In this document: positions 29,171-32,575 of the stretch, one piece after another
How the letters are laid out: every line of letters begins with the position of its first letter
Position numbering within the stretch: the first letter of the stretch is position 1
NCBI GenBank assembly: GCA_002010305.1
Contig: MTND01000041.1
Span: 1-32,575 of the forward strand
Reading direction: 5' to 3'
Origin: Archaeoglobi archaeon JdFR-42
GTDB lineage: Archaea > Halobacteriota > Archaeoglobi > Archaeoglobales > JdFR-42
Length of the DNA: 32,575 nucleotides
Position numbers and translations under genes: made by a program
Notes under the pieces: generated by a model
Databases searched by the model: none
Told to the model about the DNA's origin: nothing
What the model saw: the letters and a program-made list of their open reading frames with translations, nothing else

Positions 29171-31137
29171 TCCTGCTTTTAAAGATTCTGTGGATTTATC
29201 TGTTCATGTATGCCTTAGGTGTCGTGTTCTCTCCCTACCTTGGAGATACAATCAGAAGCCATGTAGCTTTGAGGACCATTGGATGGGTTTTTATAACCTA
29301 CGTCTCCTATTTAACAGCCCATTTCATCCCTTTTCTATATGCTTCCTTTCTCTTTTTCATCCCTATCGTAATCCTGATAGCTATTCGCTCCCCTTCCAGA
29401 AAAGACATAAAGGTATCCCTGATTCCAGAAATCCTTTTTGCCACTTCTTTTGGTGCTTTTCTTTTCATCCGTTATTCTGATCCAAGCATTTTTGGAGCTG
29501 AAAAGTTCATGGATATAGCCTTTATACATTCTATTCTTAGATCAGAGTCTTTTCCACCTCCTGATCCCTGGTTTGCAGGAGGAGATCTGAATTTCTATTA
29601 TTACTTCGGGTATGTGATGGTTTCTCAGCTTATCAGGATAGGAGGGTTAACCCCAGAAACAGGATTCAATGTCATTCTTCCTCTCCTATTTTCATTAACC
29701 ATAACACTGGCTTATGAGATCGGAGAGATGCTATCAGGCAGTAGATGGTACGGAGTGTTGTCAGCTTATTTTGTCGGTATTGCAGGGAATCTGGCAGGTT
29801 TCTTTCATATTATATATAATATCTTAAACAGCATTCCTTTTGATTATACATTTTACTGGGCCAGTTCAAGAGTTATACCCGAAACTATCAACGAGTTCCC
29901 ATTTTTTAGCTTTTTACATGGAGATTTGCATGCTCATGTCATAGCGATCCCTCTGAAACTATTTTTTCTGCTAGTATTAGTGAGCCTATGGAAACACGGC
30001 AGAACTGTAGTCCACTATACTCTCCTTTCATTTCTCATGGCCGTCTTTATCATGACTAACACATGGGATTTTGTAGGAATGGGTTTAACTTTACTGACTT
30101 TTCTCTTATTTTTTGAGCCATGGAAGAGAGCCATGGTAAGTGGGGGGCTTATAACCATAGCTTCTTTGGGTTTAGCGCTTCCATTTTTGATCTCATTTGA
30201 GGGCGGAAGTGATTTTGGCTTCGTGACTAAGGCTTCTCCAGTACTGCCATTTCTTGCAATTTATTTGCCGTTTTTCGTCCCTGCTTTTCTGTATAGTAGG
30301 AAAAGTGTGAAAAAGACTGCTCTCCTCGTATCACTATTAGCGGGAAGTGTGCTGTTCATCATGGGATATCAGATCTTTATTGTTGCTCTTCCTTTGCTCA
30401 TATTAATGTTCCCAAAGAAAACCGACTCAGAACCGGATAAATTTGCCAGAACTCTGTTTTTTTCCGGTCTTATCCTGCTTTTAGGAGTAGAAGTGATTTA
30501 CCTGGACAGCAGACTGAACTCTGTTTTTAAATTATACCTTCAGATATGGGTTCTGTTTGCATTATCAGTTCCTTACATGCTACATAAGATACTCTCAGAA
30601 ATCAGAAAAAGTGAGATGAAACTTGTATACTGGATTACGATTGCATTGATTGCTATGACTGCTTTTTATCCTCCTGTTGCTACATATACAAAAGCCCTTT
30701 CATACCCCATGTACACCCTTAATGGGGCAGAGTTCATAAAGAATTCGTATCCTGAAGACTACCTAGCCATACAGTGGCTCGAGAATTACGCCTATGGTAC
30801 TATACTTGAGTATGCAAGCCCGAGTTACGAATATGGTGGGAGAATATCATCCTTTACCGGCCTTCCAACTGTTATTGCTTGGTACAACCATGAAGTTTTC
30901 TGGAGGAAAAACTCTGAAGAAATCATAGAAAGGATAGATGACGTAAAGACCATTTATAGCTCAGACAATGCAACTCTGGTAAGAGAATTAGCCAGAAAAT
31001 ACAACATCTCTTACCTATATGTTGGAAATCTGGAATTTGAAAACTATTCTGTAAATTTTAGCACTCTATCCAGTGCAGGATTTGAACTGATAAAAACTTT
31101 CGGCAATTCTTCGATCTATAAATTCTCACCTGGATGA
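29167..31137 (+). CDS. DUF2298 (YYY-domain) polytopic membrane protein
   Basis: This 656-aa protein has about a dozen transmembrane segments and the DUF2298 signature: FGAEKFMDIAF, then PDPWFAGGDLNFYYYFGY with the tyrosine run, and FFSFLHGDLHAHVIAIPL with the HxDxHxH cluster. Archaeal and Chloroflexi members resemble GT-C glycosyltransferases in topology, with acidic/His loops facing outside; activity is unproven. The C-terminal 110 residues form a soluble domain (YLAIQWLENYAYGTILEYAS and so on), as in lipid-linked sugar transferases. Translational overlap with the AglD-like gene supports a shared glycosylation or lipid-sugar role. Its 3' end overlaps the converging RibBA-type gene by 22 bp. 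Confidence 0.85.
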   Translation: MILLLKILWIYLFMYALGVVFSPYLGDTIRSHVALRTIGWVFITYVSYLTAHFIPFLYASFLFFIPIVILIAIRSPSRKDIKVSLIPEILFATSFGAFLFIRYSDPSIFGAEKFMDIAFIHSILRSESFPPPDPWFAGGDLNFYYYFGYVMVSQLIRIGGLTPETGFNVILPLLFSLTITLAYEIGEMLSGSRWYGVLSAYFVGIAGNLAGFFHIIYNILNSIPFDYTFYWASSRVIPETINEFPFFSFLHGDLHAHVIAIPLKLFFLLVLVSLWKHGRTVVHYTLLSFLMAVFIMTNTWDFVGMGLTLLTFLLFFEPWKRAMVSGGLITIASLGLALPFLISFEGGSDFGFVTKASPVLPFLAIYLPFFVPAFLYSRKSVKKTALLVSLLAGSVLFIMGYQIFIVALPLLILMFPKKTDSEPDKFARTLFFSGLILLLGVEVIYLDSRLNSVFKLYLQIWVLFALSVPYMLHKILSEIRKSEMKLVYWITIALIAMTAFYPPVATYTKALSYPMYTLNGAEFIKNSYPEDYLAIQWLENYAYGTILEYASPSYEYGGRISSFTGLPTVIAWYNHEVFWRKNSEEIIERIDDVKTIYSSDNATLVRELARKYNISYLYVGNLEFENYSVNFSTLSSAGFELIKTFGNSSIYKFSPG

Positions 31138-32315
31138 TGGAACTCAAAGTTCGTGGAAAACATGTGACCCAGCTTTTCTTTTTTTATTCTTAGATATTTT
31201 ACATTTTCTGGACACGGCTGAACTTCCAGAGGATACCTCACCACTGAAATACCATATCTCTCCAGTTCTTCAATTTTCCATGGGTTATTGGTCATCAATC
31301 GAATGGATTTCACTCCTAGATCCATTAAAATTTGTGCTGCAACGCCATAACTTCTCAGATCTGGAGGGAAACCAAGTTCAAGATTTGCATCCACAGTATC
31401 TTTTCCCTTTTCCTGAAGACGATACGCCATCAGCTTATTGATTATCCCTATTCCCCTACCTTCATGACCAAGCATGTACAGTAAAATTCCTCGTTTTTCT
31501 CCCTCTATCTTTTTCAACGCATGTTCAAGCTGATCCCCACAATCACATCTCAGTGAATGGAACACATCTCCCGTCAAACATTCAGAATGAATTCTAGTAA
31601 GAACTTTCTCTTTCCCCCTTACATCTCCTTTCACAAGAGCCACATATTCGTTCCCATATCTTGTTCTGTACCCTATCGCCCTGAATACTCCATAAAACTT
31701 GGTCGGAAGAGTTGCCTCCACAACCCGTTCTATAAGCCTTTCATGGGCCAGTCTGTAACGAACAAGATCCGATATAGATATAACAGGAATATCAAGATCC
31801 TTCAAGAACTCCATTAACGAACTCAAAGTAACCCTACTCTCAATTTTGGTAAAAAGTCCCACTGGAGAGAGACCGGCCATTCGAGCTATATCTAGAGATG
31901 CTTCAGCAATCCCTGGTTTTTCAAGAACACCAGCTTGAGACACTCTCACAGGAATTACATGTCCTGGAACCACAAGATCTTCAGGAAGGGTCTCAGGGTT
32001 AGATAGAGCTTTGACCGTCTTCAATAAATCCTCCGGGGAAGATCCTTTCGAACCCTTTATATCCACTCCAAAAGATATATCTGAAAGACCATTGGCTGAA
32101 GGTATAAACGGGATTTTCAATCTTCCTATGGTTTCAGGGAGTAACGATACATAAATACGATCGCCATTACGCATCATATTACTCAGAATATCGTAATTAA
32201 CTGTTTCTGCAGGTATAACTAAAGAGAGAGAGTCCATCTTGGATTTTTTTTCCACTACACCGATTAATTTTCCTGATTTTGCACGCTCAATCGCCCTCTG
32301 GATATCAATGAACAT
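31116..32315 (-). CDS. RibBA-type protein: degenerate DHBP-synthase domain fused to intact GTP cyclohydrolase II
   Basis: This 399-aa protein has two domains. The C-terminal half (about 205-390) is a good GTP cyclohydrolase II: RIHSECLTGDVFHSLRCDCG (241-260) with zinc cysteines C246, C257 and C259, GHEGRGIGI, AYRLQ with Y298, and PPDLRSY with D319 and R321. The N-terminal half follows RibB along its length (VIPAE, PGHVIPVR, GVL, LVRYRLAHE). It lacks the DRExEGD acidic motif (KKSKMDSLSL there), the GHTEA His (GIAEA) and the later CE. The RibB half is therefore probably inactive. The product expected is the GTP-derived pyrimidine of riboflavin synthesis. ATG 32315 is set by family alignment and TATA spacing. 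Confidence 0.85.
   Translation of the reverse strand: MFIDIQRAIERAKSGKLIGVVEKKSKMDSLSLVIPAETVNYDILSNMMRNGDRIYVSLLPETIGRLKIPFIPSANGLSDISFGVDIKGSKGSSPEDLLKTVKALSNPETLPEDLVVPGHVIPVRVSQAGVLEKPGIAEASLDIARMAGLSPVGLFTKIESRVTLSSLMEFLKDLDIPVISISDLVRYRLAHERLIERVVEATLPTKFYGVFRAIGYRTRYGNEYVALVKGDVRGKEKVLTRIHSECLTGDVFHSLRCDCGDQLEHALKKIEGEKRGILLYMLGHEGRGIGIINKLMAYRLQEKGKDTVDANLELGFPPDLRSYGVAAQILMDLGVKSIRLMTNNPWKIEELERYGISVVRYPLEVQPCPENVKYLRIKKEKLGHMFSTNFEFHHPGENL
31170..31187 (+). terminator. T-run terminator for the DUF2298 transcript
   Basis: A T-rich stretch with a run of seven T lies about 40 nt past the DUF2298 stop, over the end of the converging gene. Confidence 0.4.
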
Positions 32316-32339
32316 CTTGAATACCAACATCAAACTGAT

Positions 32340-32349
32340 ATTTATACTT
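32340..32349 (-). promoter_or_regulatory. TATA box of the RibBA-type gene
   Basis: On the minus strand, agtataaata is centred about 29 nt before ATG 32315, with aaaa-type BRE bases directly upstream that are part of the adjoining inverted repeat. Confidence 0.6.
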
Positions 32350-32374
32350 TTTGAGATGTATCTCAAAATTGAGA
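32349..32374. promoter_or_regulatory. Candidate operator: overlapping inverted repeats with three TTGAGA half-sites
   Basis: ttttgagat-gt-atctcaaaa (32349-32368) is a perfect 9-bp inverted repeat with a 2-nt spacer. Its right arm is also the left arm of a second inverted repeat, tctcaa-aa-ttgaga (32361-32374). The array abuts the TATA/BRE of the RibBA-type gene, where a bound protein would block TBP/TFB. An RbkR-type riboflavin regulator is a plausible owner, but no regulator gene for it is visible here. Confidence 0.6.
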
Positions 32375-32538
32375 CAGGATTGTATTCATACAACTTGTTA
32401 CAGCGATTATTCAAGATAAATAAACCTTCATAAACCACTACTTAAACTGAAACAATCAGATGATCCGTTATAGCTCATCAATTTAGCCCACTACACATAA
32501 TGCCTCATAAGATAAAGTATAGGATAGAGGTGATGTGA

Positions 32539-32575
32539 ATGGATAGAAGAATATGGATGCTGGTTGGAGGATTGC
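32539..32575 (+). CDS. Start of an unidentified gene, cut by the window edge
   Basis: ATG 32539 follows a full Shine-Dalgarno, GAGGTGAT (32527-32534), with 4 nt between. Only twelve codons are visible (MDRRIWMLVGGL). The mix of two Arg followed by hydrophobic residues could begin a signal peptide or membrane helix, or a Rossmann-type strand ending in GG. It is divergent from the RibBA-type gene. No function can be given. Confidence 0.55.
   Translation, partial: MDRRIWMLVGGL

Noticed and set aside
1-32575. tRNA genes
   Set aside because: I looked for GGTTCGAATCC-type T-arms in the gaps; the few GTTCGA/GTTCAA-like strings lie within protein genes or lack cloverleaf partners.
1-32575. CRISPR array, transposase or integrase
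   Set aside because: No regularly spaced repeats, and no DDE, tyrosine or serine recombinase motifs in any plausible frame; the only long repeat is the ABC-tail pair.

Overview
This is a chromosomal stretch from an anaerobic euryarchaeon. The archaeal assignment is firm: the window encodes RNA polymerase subunit F, ribosomal protein L21e, Pus10, TrmY, Nop5 and fibrillarin, an archaeal (class I) CCA-adding enzyme, a PGF-CTERM surface protein and an AglD-like glycosyltransferase. Many promoters have a TATA box about 26-30 nt before the start codon, which implies leaderless mRNAs. The short Nop5, the CCA enzyme, DUF2124 and the Fe-S/CoA-ester enzymes fit the Archaeoglobi/Methanomicrobia/Syntrophoarchaeum-like side of the Euryarchaeota. 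That finer placement is inference. I see no tRNA, rRNA, CRISPR array or transposase.

Layout. Positions 1-2453 hold the tail of an oligopeptide ABC transporter ATPase, an isochorismatase-family hydrolase, a second broken copy of the ABC tail, and a PreA-like flavoprotein. The hydrolase lies between 101-bp perfect direct repeats. 2501-4265 holds an HdrD-like Fe-S protein and a DUF434 protein. 4252-8744 (minus strand) is a conserved translation/transcription operon: trmY, pus10, rpl21e, rpoF, a DUF655 gene, ksgA and an Mtq2/HemK-type methyltransferase. 9030-11092 holds rtcA and a BamA-like crotonase with an added zinc ribbon. 11104-13585 holds an M20 peptidase, a GNAT acetyltransferase and an amidohydrolase. 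13685-16347 (minus strand) is an RNA-end operon: a 2'-5' RNA ligase-like gene, cca and a metallo-beta-lactamase. An AAA ATPase follows at 16448.

17694-21738 is the least ordinary part. It encodes a secreted coiled-coil protein, a PGF-CTERM-anchored surface protein, and a membrane protein that carries a related ectodomain outside and a winged-helix DNA-binding domain inside. The last of these overlaps a SAM hydroxide adenosyltransferase gene, and a universal stress protein follows. This looks like an envelope-sensing transcription locus. Next come DUF2124, a phenylacetate-CoA-ligase-like enzyme, a LamG/coiled-coil membrane protein, nop5-flpA, an aglD-like glycosyltransferase/flippase fusion coupled to a DUF2298 membrane protein, and a RibBA-type protein. 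In that last protein the RibB half has lost its catalytic residues while the GTP cyclohydrolase II half is intact. Its promoter carries a three-half-site inverted repeat that looks like an operator.

Themes. RNA end processing and modification (RtcA, ThpR/LigT, CCA, Pus10-TrmY, Nop5-FlpA, KsgA) is unusually dense. The BamA-like enzyme and the CoA ligase together hint at anaerobic aromatic or cyclic acyl-CoA metabolism. Several proteins deviate at normally fixed positions: Glu for Asp in the CCA active site, a shortened CCG motif in the HdrD-like protein, an odd ferredoxin spacing in the PreA-like protein, and an AUC start codon for the metallo-hydrolase.
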